The position numbers and the translations under genes were made by a program. Of a stretch of 64,000 nucleotides of DNA, positions 54,437-64,000 are shown piece after piece. The stretch is from the NCBI GenBank assembly GCA_021613375.1, contig CM038720.1, positions 5,542,462 to 5,606,461 on the forward strand. The letters are read 5' to 3'. The notes under the pieces were generated by a model. The model was not told the DNA's origin. It ran no database searches and saw nothing but the letters and a program-made list of their open reading frames with translations. Numbering within the stretch: the stretch's first letter is position 1; the number at the start of each line of letters is the position of its first letter. The DNA is from Megaleporinus macrocephalus (Eukaryota > Chordata > Actinopteri > Characiformes > Anostomidae).

Positions 54437-57400
54437 ACCCTCCTGCTGTGGTCTGGTGTGACTTGATCTGTCTTGATTTAACATTTTCAAGTGGAAATCT
54501 CTGTCTGTCTCCTCTCTGGTGGGCCCACAATGATATGGCTGTTTGTATGACAGTTACATTAGTAATTGGTAGGTTAACAAAGGGGTCTCTATTCTCTTGC
54601 AGCATTTGTTAGGTTACGACTTTGACCTTTACCTCTGTAGGATCGTGAACATGGACTATGCATCTTTGACCTGGCAGTCGGTAAGTGGGTCCATTGTAGT
54701 GCGAAACTCTTTCCTGATGGTCTTGCACTGAAATGCAACAGTTGAAAAGAGGAACCGTTTTAATTCCATTTAGCCAATCATGAAGTTGGTTGAGGAACAG
54801 ATGGGTTAACAACATGGGCCATAAACTCTGTGAATTTTGCACACAAGTGTTTACCAAAAATAAAACAAGATCAATAACACATTTTTCCTTAAGCAATATT
54901 CAACAGGATGCCACTGGCCCTCCTGAACATCCTGCTGCCTGCACAGACACTAACTAACTAGGCGACATATTGGAGGAAAGAATGAGTACAATAACTAGCC
55001 ACCCAACCAGCTGAAGTACCATGAAGCCAATTTAACCTGGGTTGACCTCTTTGATGGCAGGAGTGAGACAGGCCCCTGGCAGACCCAGTTGACAACCAGT
55101 TGAGGAGCTCCTAAAGAGTACCACCTGGTACTATCTCTGGGACACAGAGCTGGACAGGGCAGATGATGGCAGTAATAGGGCAGGATCCCAACTAGGGCGG
55201 GATTCAACATGTCATTGGCTCCTCTCTTCTCATCTGTAATCCTCCCAGTCTACTAAGTACTAAGGACCTCAACTCTTCTCCTGGAGTCCAGAAGTCAGAC
55301 AGCAATATACAGGAGCACCTTTGACGACAAACATAGGGGGACATATGACATCAGGTGAAGCCTCATCCAATGGACCAGGGGCAACTGGCTTAAGCAGGAA
55401 AGTCATGGAAAGATGGGACTTGAGGAGACAGTTCTAGTTTGTACATAACTTCATTATTGATTTGCTGAGTATTTCAAATGGACCAATATATTTGGTCATT
55501 AATGAGCTGGCCACTCATGACCCCACTGTTGATGGCCTTAACAAAGAGTCCCTAAAATTGAACAACCACATGTGAAAACATCAAAGGGACCATGAGAGTT
55601 AACTCATGCCCCCCCCAGACACCGGCACCAGGGCACTGCCCTCCCCCTCCTCCCTCCCCAAAATCACAGAGCCCATATGGTTGGGCTAGCTGGGCTCTCC
55701 CACCTTAAATGTGATGCGCACGTGCAGGAGGGCTGATGCTTACATTGTGGGGGAAAGCCTGAGAAAAGTCATGGGCGGTCCTATGTCCAGTTCTCAGATC
55801 CTCTGGACTGTTCCTGAATGGAACTCTGTCTTGGGCAGAGGGAAGGGAGAAATAGTTCCAGGCCTTGGCTGACTCGGGAGCAGCTGGGAACTTCACTAGA
55901 TCATTCTCTAGCCAAGGCTTTTTAGCTGCACCTGGTTGACCTGGACATCCCTGTACCAGTCTCAGTTGTGGCTGGGTCAGCATAAGAAGCAAATAGTACT
56001 AGAATTTCCCTGGCTGCAGGGCCACAATCTGCGGCTGGATTGGCTGACCTAGTCCGTGGCTGGGTGCGGGGCACAATTCATTGGGTTCTGTATCCACCTA
56101 GAAATTGAGACCTCTGATAAGATCAATGGTCCAACTGGTCTCCCTAACCTCTCTTAAATCACAGTTGGGTACCATGACTTAGAGGTCTTCAGCAAGGGCC
56201 AAGCCCAGGTTCTTCCACTGCACAGGCCCTATGTCTGTGCCATAGAGCTTCTTCCAGGTAACTCACCTCCTAGAGAAGCTAAAAGAAGCTGCTCATAGAA
56301 GAGTAAATCTGTGGGCGTTAGGCATCATTCAATCCTCCATTTTCCCAGCCTGAGCTTGTTTCTTCATGTGGGGAAAAAAAGGATTATATCCTTCGCGCTT
56401 GCATCAATTACCACAGGCTTAACAATCACCATCAAGGACCACTACCTGCTGCCCCTGGTGTCCTTTGAGACACTGCAGCAGGCCTTAACTTTTACCAAAT
56501 TGGACCTGCGCAGCGCCTACAATCTGATCAGAATTTGCTAGGGTGATGAATGGAAGACAGCCTTCATTACTCCATCAGGGCATTATGAGTACCTCGAGTA
56601 CCTTATGAACGCCCCGGCCGTCTTCATTAACAAAGTCCTGCAGGAGACCCACAATAACTATGTGTTCATCTACCAGGATGACGTTCTGATCTACAGACAC
56701 TCTCAGGAAAAAACATGTGGTTTATGTCTGCCGGTTAGCCCCTCCTTGAAAACATTGTGCATTGTGTAGTTACCCTCCTGCTGTGGTCTGGTGTGACTTG
56801 ATCTGTCTTGATTTAACATTTTCTAGCGGAAATCTCTGTCTGTCTCCTCTCTGGTGGGCCCACAATGATAATGGCTGTTTGCATGACAGTTACATTAGTA
56901 ATTGGTAGGTTAACAAAAGGGTCTCTATTCTCTTGCAGCATTTGTTAGGTTACGACTTTGAGCTTTACCTCTGTAGGATCCTGAACATGGACTATGCATC
57001 TTTGACCTGGTTAATGCAGTTGGTAAGTGGGTCCATTGTAGTTTGAAACTTTCCTAATGGCCTTGCACTGAAATGCAACAGTTGGAAGCTAAATGAGAAT
57101 GAAAAGAGGAACCGTTTTAATTCCATTTAGCCAGTCATGAAGTTGGTCGAGGAACAGACAGGTTAACAACATGGCTCATAAACTCTATGGACTTTGGAAA
57201 CATATACAAGCATTTAACAAAAATAAAACAGGATCAACAACACATTTATTCCCCAGGATGCCATTGGCCCTCTTAAACACTCTCCTGTCTGCACAGACAC
57301 AAATTCACTAGGCAGGTGTATGCCTATAGACATAATGGAGGCAAGAATGAGACCAATAACTAGCCACCCAACCAGCTGAAGTACCATGAAGCCAACTTTA

Positions 57401-59000
57401 CCAAGGATGACCCTGTTGATGGCTGGAGTGACTTAGACACAGACCCCTGGCAGACCCACAGTGACAACCAGTAAAGAAGCTCAGAGAGTACCATCTGGTC
57501 CAATCTCTGGAACACAGAGCTGGACAGGACATATGACAGCAGTAATAGGGCAGGATCCCAACTAAGGCAGGATTCAACATGTCATTGGCTCCTCTCTTCT
57601 CATCTGTAATCCTCGCAGTCTACCAGGTACTAAAGGACCTCACCTCTTCTCCTGGAGTTCAGAAGGCAGACAGCATATACAGGAGCACTGTTGATGACAA
57701 ACATAGGGGGAGGTTTGATATCAGGTGTAGCCTCATCCAGTGCACCAGGGGCAACTGGCTTAAGCAGGAAAGTCATGGAAAGATGGAACTTGAAGGGGCA
57801 GTTCTAGTTTGTACATAACATTATTCATTTGCTTAGTATTTTAAATGGACCAATATATTTGGTCATTAACTTCTTGCTTCTCTGATGAAAACCTTAGTCC
57901 TTGGATGTCCCTGGTCGACAGTCAGACTCGGTCTCTGGGAGCATTTGAAGTAGTATCACTTGGTAGTGGACTTGATCTGTAGGTTCTGAACCACTTTAGC
58001 TCAAGGCAAATAGACAGACCAATTATGCTGATTATGACAATGAAGACTTGCAAGAAATGCAAAGGTTCTAATGGCGGCCTTCCAGCAAGGTCTCAGTGAG
58101 GGTCTCAAGGATGAGCAGGCCACTCATGACTCCACTGTTGAGGGCCTTATTAAAGAGTCCCTAAAATTGAACAACCACATGTGGAAACACCAAAGGGACC
58201 AAGAGAGTTAACCCACCTCATGCACCCCAAACACCTGCACCAGGGCCTTGCCCTGCCCCTCCTTCCTCCCCAATTGGCTGACCTAGTTCATGATGGGGTG
58301 GAGGCCACAATGCATTGGGTCCTGTATCCACCCGGAAATTGAGACGTCTGATGAGATCAATGCTTCCGACTGGTGTCTCTAACCTCTCCCAAGTCCCAGT
58401 TGAGGACTTATAGGTCCTCAACTTATAGGTCTTCAGCAAATGCCAAGCCCAGGTTCTTCCACTGCACAGGCACAATGTCTGTGCCATCGAGCTTCATCCT
58501 ACAGGAAGTTTATTTTCTCTCTCCGGCCAAGAGAAGCTGCTTTTGGAAGAGTAAATCCTGGGGCATTGGCATTAGGCTTCATCCTCCATTTCTCTAGCCA
58601 GAGCTTGTTTCTTCTTGCGGGGAAAAAGGATGATATCCTTCATTTGCCTGGCCTTTCCCTTACCAGAAAAGGCCAGGGGAGGTTCACTTGAAACCCAAAA
58701 GGCCAGAAAATTTGTGAAGCTCAAATGCCACCTAACCTCTGCACCCCTATTACGGCTCTCCAACCCTAAGTTGCCCTTCTTGGTGGAGATGTACACCTCT
58801 GAAATGGGAGTAGGGGCCGTATTGTGGCAATGCTCTGTGACAGACCACAAACTCCATCCATGTGCCTTGTCCTCCCACTGTCTCACCTCCAGCAGGCGCA
58901 ATTATGACATAGGGGACAGGGAGCTATAAATTTCTGGTCTGGACAGACCACAAGAACTTGGCCAATATTCAACACACCAGGCATCTGAAGCCCCATTTTA
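54437..59000. repeat. Tandem duplication, 2.3 kb offset, carrying Gypsy remnants
   Basis: The block starting at 54437 (ACCCTCCTGCTGTGGTCTGG) repeats from 56772. Matching goes on through 55471/57860, 55500-55660/58105-58270 and 56035-56390/58265-58640, with indels. Copy A lacks about 200 bp present in B (57870-58090), and B lacks about 370 bp present in A (about 55660-56035). After about 56392/58638 the copies diverge: A keeps RT, B keeps RNase H. The left part is the non-coding TAAR 5' block. The right part is a Ty3/Gypsy relic. Confidence 0.8.
55855..56745 (+). mobile_element. Ty3/Gypsy fragment: protease and RT (duplication copy A)
   Basis: The plus strand has a protease-like A-D-S-G-A-A-G-N-F near 55866, RT motif [10 protein letters not shown] near 56500, a stop at 56539, then D-E-W-K-T-A-F near 56546, and a degenerate motif C Q-D-D near 56677. 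It ends abruptly at about 56745, where copy B begins. Inactive. Confidence 0.8.
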
Positions 59001-59240
59001 CTTCATCCTGTCCTACAGCCCAGTTCAAAGAAATAAAGCCCGATGCGCTCTCCAGATAATGGGGAGCTCCCTACTTGGATAGCTCTGCTAAAACCTCTTA
59101 TTCTGGGTGTTCCTATTGTTACCATCCAGGAGGTTGAAAGTGACCTGCTTGCTATAGTGGCCATATTTATTAAAGTAGTGTTTGTTTGGGCTTTCACATC
59201 CTGTCTGTGTTCTTGTATACCTCATTCTGTCTTTGACATG
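58640..59240 (+). mobile_element. Ty3/Gypsy fragment: RNase H (duplication copy B)
   Basis: The plus-strand frame at 58615-58929 contains F-V-K-L-K-C-H-L-T-S-A-P-L-L, V-E-M-Y-T-S-E-M-G-V-G-A-V-L and R-R-N-Y-D-I-G-D-R-E-L, the RNase H region of Gypsy pol. The usual V-D-A-S has become V-E-M-Y-T-S. H-K-N-L-A-N and a later piece lie at 58950-59050 in another frame. The RT core is absent. Confidence 0.8.
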
Positions 59241-59259
59241 TGAGTCTGTCTTTGTTTAC

Positions 59260-60130
59260 GTTCTGTAATAGAATAATGGACCCACAAAAACCAGTTTAGA
59301 AATTTTAGACCTTTTTGCGAGGAAGGACTCAATAGGGAGGACTACCTTTCTCCATGGGATCTCTATGCCTTGCTTAAGGTGGAGGATCCTGGCAGAGGAG
59401 CTGGCACTTGCTGATACAGCTAAAGAGGGGAAGGGGGCTAAGTGGTGTAAGAAATAACGAGCCCAGCCCCTTCCGGCGGAGGATGATGGGTTCTGTTGGT
59501 GTCACTCTGCCAAGGTCTGCTGGTGTTGTGGTCTTGGCTGGTGACACCGCAGCACCACCTGGGATCTCAGAGGACACTGGCATGGTACACGTGGTCACTG
59601 TGGCAAAACCTGCTCTGGAGACCTGCTCTGGAAATGCCCCTGCCCCAACAGCCCTGGCTGATTCCACTGATGTCGCTGCATGCCACGCTGCAGTCAAGGA
59701 AGCTGCTGCAGCCCCTGCCACTACCGCGGACATCACTGCAGGCCCTGCAGCCAAGGATGTTGCTGCAGCCCCTGCCACTACCAATCCCTGTACCCCGGGC
59801 CGTTCCTGCTCCCTGGATGGTTCCTGTCCCTGCTCCCCAGGCATTTCCCAGAGCAGTTCCTGTCCGTGCTCCCTGGGCCGTGCCCCAAGCTGTTCCTGAC
59901 GTGTCCTGTGCTTTCCCTGCTCCTGGTCCTCACCAAGCTCCTTGCACTGTCCCTAAACCTTCCCTTGTTTTTTCCCCTGTTACCTTTCTTGTGTCTATCC
60001 CGATTACTGTGTTCATCCCAGTCCCTGTCTTTGTCTGTGTCCCTGTTCCTGTTTCTGTTGGGTTGTCCTTTCCTTTCCCTGTTATGTACCTGTGTGAACT
60101 ATTCAGTACTTCATGGGGGAAGTTGTGGGT
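59260..60130 (+). other. Unidentified repeat-linked open frames with Ser-Cys-Pro-Cys tail
   Basis: 59300-59410 encodes E-E-G-L-N-R-E-D-Y-L-S-P-W-D-L in one frame before a stop. A second frame (59408-59899, 163 codons) is Ala/Thr/Pro-rich with imperfect repeats of A-A-A-P-A-T-T, and ends in S-C-S-L-D-G-S-C-P-C-S. The ending resembles the product of the minisatellite at 13690-14125, and both lie next to Gypsy fragments. This may be a variable part of an LTR element, but I cannot assign a function. Confidence 0.35.
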
Positions 60131-60599
60131 CGAAGGTTAGTGACCCAGTCTTGCATGTTCAGTGTGCTCTCCCTGGTGCTGAACAAAGAAATCAATGTGC
60201 AGTCCAGCACCAGGACAGCACCCTGAACTGATGTTGAATAACTGACATGATGTAGTAATGATTTTGAACAATTGACATGCTGTTCAGTGTGGTTGTTGTT
60301 GCAACTTTCTGAGTTGATAACGTTTAACACCCAGAGATATTGTAAGTCTGATTGCATCAGTCGATTTCTGAGACAGTTCTGGTCTTCTTCAATCTGCTAC
60401 ACGACCACCTTCCCATTGGAAAAACTTGCCCTTGATCCAATATGGCGGCTTTCAATGTGGTGGCCATATTCGGAACATGTCCTAAAAGATAGGTCCCCTC
60501 ACACATTACTTGCTGGGGTATTCAGATACGTCATCGTATTCAGATACGTCATCTCCATAGACTTTTGTCTGCTTGTTTGAGCCAGCATCTTAGTAATTT

Positions 60600-60930
60600 T
60601 CATCACTAGCTTGTCACTATCATTGACTCTCCCTCCGGGATTAGCTTGTCGCTTACACTCTCTCTCCGTTATTAGCTTGTTGCTATCATTGACTCTCCCT
60701 CCATCAACTGCTTGTTGCTATCATTGACTCTCCCTCTATCATAAGTTTGTCGCTATCATTCACTCTTCCTTCAGCACTAGCTTGTCGCCATCAGTGACTC
60801 TCCCTCCATCACTAGCCTGTTGTTATCAGTGACTCTCCCTCTACCACTAGCTTGTCGCTATCAGTGACTCTCCCTCCATAACTAGCCTGTTGTTATCAGT
60901 GACTCTCCCTCTATCACTAGCTTGAGCTAC
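60600..60930. repeat. Approx. 34-bp minisatellite (TATCA.TGACTCTCCCTC unit)
   Basis: About nine to ten imperfect units of ACTAGCTTGTCGCTATCAGTGACTCTCCCTCCATC lie in tandem. Related single units occur at 37395-37440 (TTATCATTGACTCTCCCTCATTACTCC) and 51625-51670, so the array expanded from a motif already present in the ancestral TAAR unit flank. Confidence 0.85.
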
Positions 60931-61505
60931 AGTATATGTATTTCTTTGGATAGAGACAATATTTTAGTAACATTTACATCAGAATGCCTAATTTTCCCTC
61001 CAATCTAGAAAGGTGAGAAAATGGATGGTGAGAATGGCTAATTAAGAAATCATTATGTGCTGTATGTTAGCCCTGTCCTGTAATATTGCTCTTTATTTTT
61101 TACTTTGGACAGCGATGGTATATGTATTTTCCAGTTCTTACTAGTAACACAGTGTAGAGGGTGCAGGTGCAAGTCACACATGCATACACACAACATACCA
61201 GCTACACCTATCCATGACAATAACTGTATCAGTGTGTTGATGATTAGTCTTGATATTACCTTTCTAGTGGAAACGTATCTAGTGGAAACTGGGAATCAGT
61301 TGTCATGTTTGGTGGGCCAACAGGGTCATTTACAATGTGCATTGATTATTGGTAGATAAAAAGGGGCCTTTTTTCTTTTACGTTTTTTTGTATTCTCTTA
61401 CACTAAGGTACAAGGTATTTATTTAAATACATTTCTACACTGTTGTGTAGTATAGCATAAATTACAAATGATAGGTGTACATTGTCCTAGCTTTGTCAGA
61501 TAAAG
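60931..61505. other. 3' flank of TAAR-H
   Basis: It continues the shared 3' flank seen in C, E, F and G (ACAGCGATGGTATATGTATTTTCCAG, then CATGACAATAACTGTATCAG). AATAAA on the minus strand at plus 61418-61423 is a likely polyadenylation signal. Confidence 0.6.
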
Positions 61506-62525
61506 TCAAACACGTTCTGGAAACAAATTAAATCTTGAAGATGAGGATTCAAATATTCTACAAGATATGAGAAGCTTAATCGATTCTCTGAACCATGGAT
61601 AGAAAATAGCATATATCAGTGGATTCACAGAGGAGTTTATGGTTATTAGCCAGCTAAACACAGACCACAATGTTGACTTAGTTGTGACACTTTTAACCGA
61701 CAGAGAACTCACATGAAACGGTATCCAGCAAGCAAGATAAACAAAAATGACGATCCCCAACGTTCTTGCTGCTTTGGTTTCAGAAGAACTTAGAACTTTG
61801 GCTCCATGTTTGTGTGAGGCAGCGTTCTTTACAGCTCTAACAGCTTTAGCTTGACGCCTCGCCACATAAAAAATGATTGCATACAAGACCAGTATAACAG
61901 AGCAAGGGGCTGCAAAACATACTATAAGGTCAATAATCACCCAGGAAAATTTAACAAACACGACACACTCACCATGGCACCTGGAGGAGATCTGAGATGG
62001 AAGAAGATTGTTGTTGAAGTAAAAATACATGATAACAAAGACTAGACAAAAAGACCAGCTTAGAATTATGAACACAGACATTTTACACACTGTGATTCTC
62101 GTGGAGTACAGCAGAGGATCACTGACCGCCATGTACCGGTCAACTGCAATCAGAGTCAGGTTATAGAGAGACGCTGAAATTAAAAGGGCGTTAATCACTG
62201 CAAAAATACAGCATCCTAATTTTCCCAGATACCAACAAGAATCAATCAGTCGCATTATTTTCACAGGCATAACCATCAGTCCCACGAGAAGATCTGCTAC
62301 AGCCAGAGAGAGGATGAGCAGGTTAGTTGGAGTGTGGAGCTGTTTGAAGTGAGAGATGGAGATGATCACCAGCAGATTCAGAAACACAGTGCATACAGAT
62401 ACACATGAGAGAAAAATTGAGAGAAATATATTTATGGGTCCTGTTCGTATTTCCTTCCTGCAAGATGAGTTGTTGTCAGGGAAGCAGTATTGAATGGTCA
62501 TATTTTGCTGATGCAAATAGTCCAT
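61506..62525 (-). CDS. TAAR-H: trace amine-associated receptor
   Basis: An intact 339-residue single-exon receptor. The start at 62525 gives M-D-Y-L-H-Q-Q-N-M-T, with a sequon at N8. D78, C105, D129-R-Y, C-W-I-P-F and the full TM7 signature are present. Position 3.32 is Asn112 and 5.42 is Asp199, so it keeps the non-classical acidic anchor. ECL2 reads H-G-E-C-V-V-F-V-K without the extra residue of E to G, like TAAR-C. Its last third shares K-H-G-A-K, A-A-R-T-L-G and V-K-S with TAAR-E, which points to exchange between the two loci or to retained ancestry. Confidence 0.93.
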   Translation of the reverse strand: MDYLHQQNMTIQYCFPDNNSSCRKEIRTGPINIFLSIFLSCVSVCTVFLNLLVIISISHFKQLHTPTNLLILSLAVADLLVGLMVMPVKIMRLIDSCWYLGKLGCCIFAVINALLISASLYNLTLIAVDRYMAVSDPLLYSTRITVCKMSVFIILSWSFCLVFVIMYFYFNNNLLPSQISSRCHGECVVFVKFSWVIIDLIVCFAAPCSVILVLYAIIFYVARRQAKAVRAVKNAASHKHGAKVLSSSETKAARTLGIVIFVYLACWIPFHVSSLSVKSVTTKSTLWSVFSWLITINSSVNPLIYAIFYPWFRESIKLLISCRIFESSSSRFNLFPERV

Positions 62526-62622
62526 CTAGGAGAGATGTAGCTCTGCTGATGCTAGCTTTTGTCTGCTATGGCTAACAAAACAAATAATTCTAGTTAATGA
62601 ATGTTTCTATTTATGATGTGCC

Positions 62623-62663
62623 TTTTTATAGGGCATTATAAGCCCTCCCACTGACATGAATGG
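62623..62663 (-). promoter_or_regulatory. Core promoter of TAAR-H
   Basis: Minus-strand CCATTCATGTCAGTGGGAGG (plus 62644-62663), then TATAAAAAGG (plus 62621-62630), about 100 bp from the start codon. Confidence 0.7.
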
Positions 62664-63130
62664 GTACTTTTTTCCTCATCAGCCATCAATCAAGGTGCAT
62701 TCTACAATATTACGGTTCACTTTTAATCTATTACAGCTACAGAAAGATGTTGTGAAAAGATCACAGGTACATTGTAAAAACATGGTGATCACTTTCAGGA
62801 CTGCATTACCACTCTCACCAAATTCAACCAAAACAAATGGGTCTAATAATTTTGCAAATTCAACAAGACACAAACAAGTTAAAGCCTCAAAAACATAAAA
62901 ATTATTCTTCCATCCCTAGGTTTAATATTTTGTGGAACAACCCTTGTTTGCAATTACAGCTATTTATCATTTTGTATAAGGCCTGACGAGGCCAGCACAG
63001 GTCTCTAGAATAATCTCAGCCCACTTCTCCATGTGGATCTTCTCCAAGTTGTCTAGGTTCATTGGGCATCCCTTATGGACTTTGGAGGGTTAACAGTAGA
63101 TCCATAAGCCTTCCAATTAGAAATGATGAT
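62664..63130 (-). mobile_element. 5' flank of TAAR-H with a Tc1 relic
   Basis: 62664-62840 follows the flanks of E and F. From about 62915 the words TTTGTGGAACAACCCTTGTTTGCA match the left edge of the Tc1 relics at 39968 and 46166. A short transposase-derived remainder extends to about 63130. The copy is shorter and more decayed than its counterparts. Confidence 0.55.
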
Positions 63131-63990
63131 ACTTCCAACGTTGGAGACAGGTAGGCCCAAATAGAGCACTGGATGCTGCTACTGCCCAAACATCTGTGTC
63201 AGCACGGCACCTAGCCCTCTGTGCGAGGCGTCCGTCTGCAGAATGAAGGGCTTGTCGAAGTCTGGGTTTTTTAGTAAGGGCTCGGAAGTGAGGTGGGCTT
63301 TGAGCTGTTTGAACGCTGTCTCCGCCTCCGGGGACCAGATGACCTGTTCCAGCGCACCTTTCTGACTGACAGTGGGGCAGCAATGGAGGAGAATTTGGAT
63401 ATGAACCTCCTATAGTAGCCCGGCAAGCCGAGAAACGCTTTTACCTCCTTCTTGGTGCGGGACCGAGGCCAGCTGAGGATGGTGGCAATCCGATAGTCCA
63501 GGTAATGTGCTTCAGTAAGGCCCAGGTGGCACTTGGTTGGGTTGGCGGTGAGCCCTGTTTTTTACCGGGCATCTGGAGCGAGGGTCAACTGCCAATAACC
63601 CTTAATGAGGTCCTGGGTAGATATAAAACGGGCCTTGCCGAGGCACTCTATTAAGTCGTCTACCCTCGGAAGGGGGTAGGAGTCGAAACAGAAAATGGTG
63701 TTCAGCTTGCGGAAGTCGTTACAGAAGTGCCAGGAGCCGATGGGTTTCGGGACCATTACGATGGGGCTGGACCAGGGGCTGGTTGAGGGCTCAATGATGC
63801 CAAGCTGTAACATATTCTGTATCACAGTAGTACCACCGGTGAAATCCCGCCATGTAAGGCCCAACCCCGCTCGGGCCAGGATTTCAGGCTTGGGCCGGGG
63901 GGAGAGCATAGTAGGCGGCCTGGGCCTCACCGGTCAGAAAGAGAGCAATTATGTGGGCGTGGATCCCTCAACTTTCCAGTCTGGCCGGGA
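63120..63990 (-). mobile_element. Ty3/Gypsy pol relic: RT to RNase H, minus strand
   Basis: The minus strand has 122 open codons (63562-63930) with I-I-E-P-S-T-S-P-W-S-S-P, V-P-K-P, R-K-L-N and Y-P-L-P-R-V-D-D-L-I. Then come K-G-Y-W-Q-L-T-L, a stop near 63560 and a frame change. It continues with L-S-W-P-R-S-R-T-K-K-E-V near 63455-63480, and RNase H pieces (N-P-D-F-D-K-P-F-I-L-Q-T-D-A-S) near 63230-63275. The Y-x-D-D region is deleted. The element differs from the relics at 26 and 56 kb in its R-V-D-D-L wording, so it is a second Gypsy lineage. Confidence 0.85.
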
Positions 63991-64000
63991 CCGTTGAATT

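Noticed and set aside
1..64000. CRISPR arrays, prokaryotic operons or phage-type systems
   Set aside because: No regularly spaced repeats with unique spacers and no bacterial-type genes; all content is vertebrate genes and eukaryotic transposons.

Overview
The window reads as vertebrate, almost certainly teleost, nuclear DNA. It is AT-rich and gene-sparse, with single-exon GPCR genes set among Tc1/mariner, Ty3/Gypsy, L2-like LINE and SINE debris of the kind common in bony fish. Species cannot be named from sequence alone; an otophysan-type fish is a guess.

The only clear host genes are eight trace amine-associated receptor (TAAR) genes, all on the minus strand: TAAR-A 8099-9013 (damaged 5' end), B 16604-17587, C 23256-24278, D 29812-30795, E 38516-39538, F 44714-45736, G 52900-53922 and H 61506-62525. 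All eight carry the TM7 TAAR signature N-S-x-x-N-P-x-x-Y-x-x-x-Y-x-W-F. A, B and D form one sequence group; C, E, F, G and H form a second, younger group with shared 5' and 3' flanks. None has the classical amine-binding Asp3.32. A, B, C, D and H have Asp5.42, while E, F and G have Asn there. A module of a Ty-rich motif plus, usually, a TATA box lies 50-130 bp upstream of each gene.

Layout: 1-8 kb, minisatellites, a SINE and LINE fragments. 8-9.2 kb, TAAR-A. 9.8-14.6 kb, two opposed L2-like LINE relics, a Gypsy fragment and a Cys/Ser-coding minisatellite. 16.6-17.7 kb, TAAR-B. 18.5-22.2 kb, GC-rich repeats and a possible spliced transcript. 23-24.4 kb, TAAR-C. 25.8-28.6 kb, a solo LTR next to a decayed Gypsy element. 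29.8-30.9 kb, TAAR-D. 31.2-36.7 kb, three Tc1 relics, one split by an LTR, plus a (TA)n tract between opposed Tc1 ends. 37-54 kb, three tandem segmental copies holding TAAR-E, F and G with duplicated Tc1 and Gypsy relics and two solo LTRs with exact 5-bp target duplications. 54.4-59 kb, a 2.3-kb tandem duplication of Gypsy remnants. 59.3-61 kb, minisatellites. 61.5-62.7 kb, TAAR-H. 62.9-64 kb, Tc1 and Gypsy relics.

The receptors probably work as alternative olfactory receptors in ciliated sensory neurons. The array has grown by tandem duplication with apparent gene conversion. The most informative observations are the changes at the ligand-anchoring acids and the shared promoter module.
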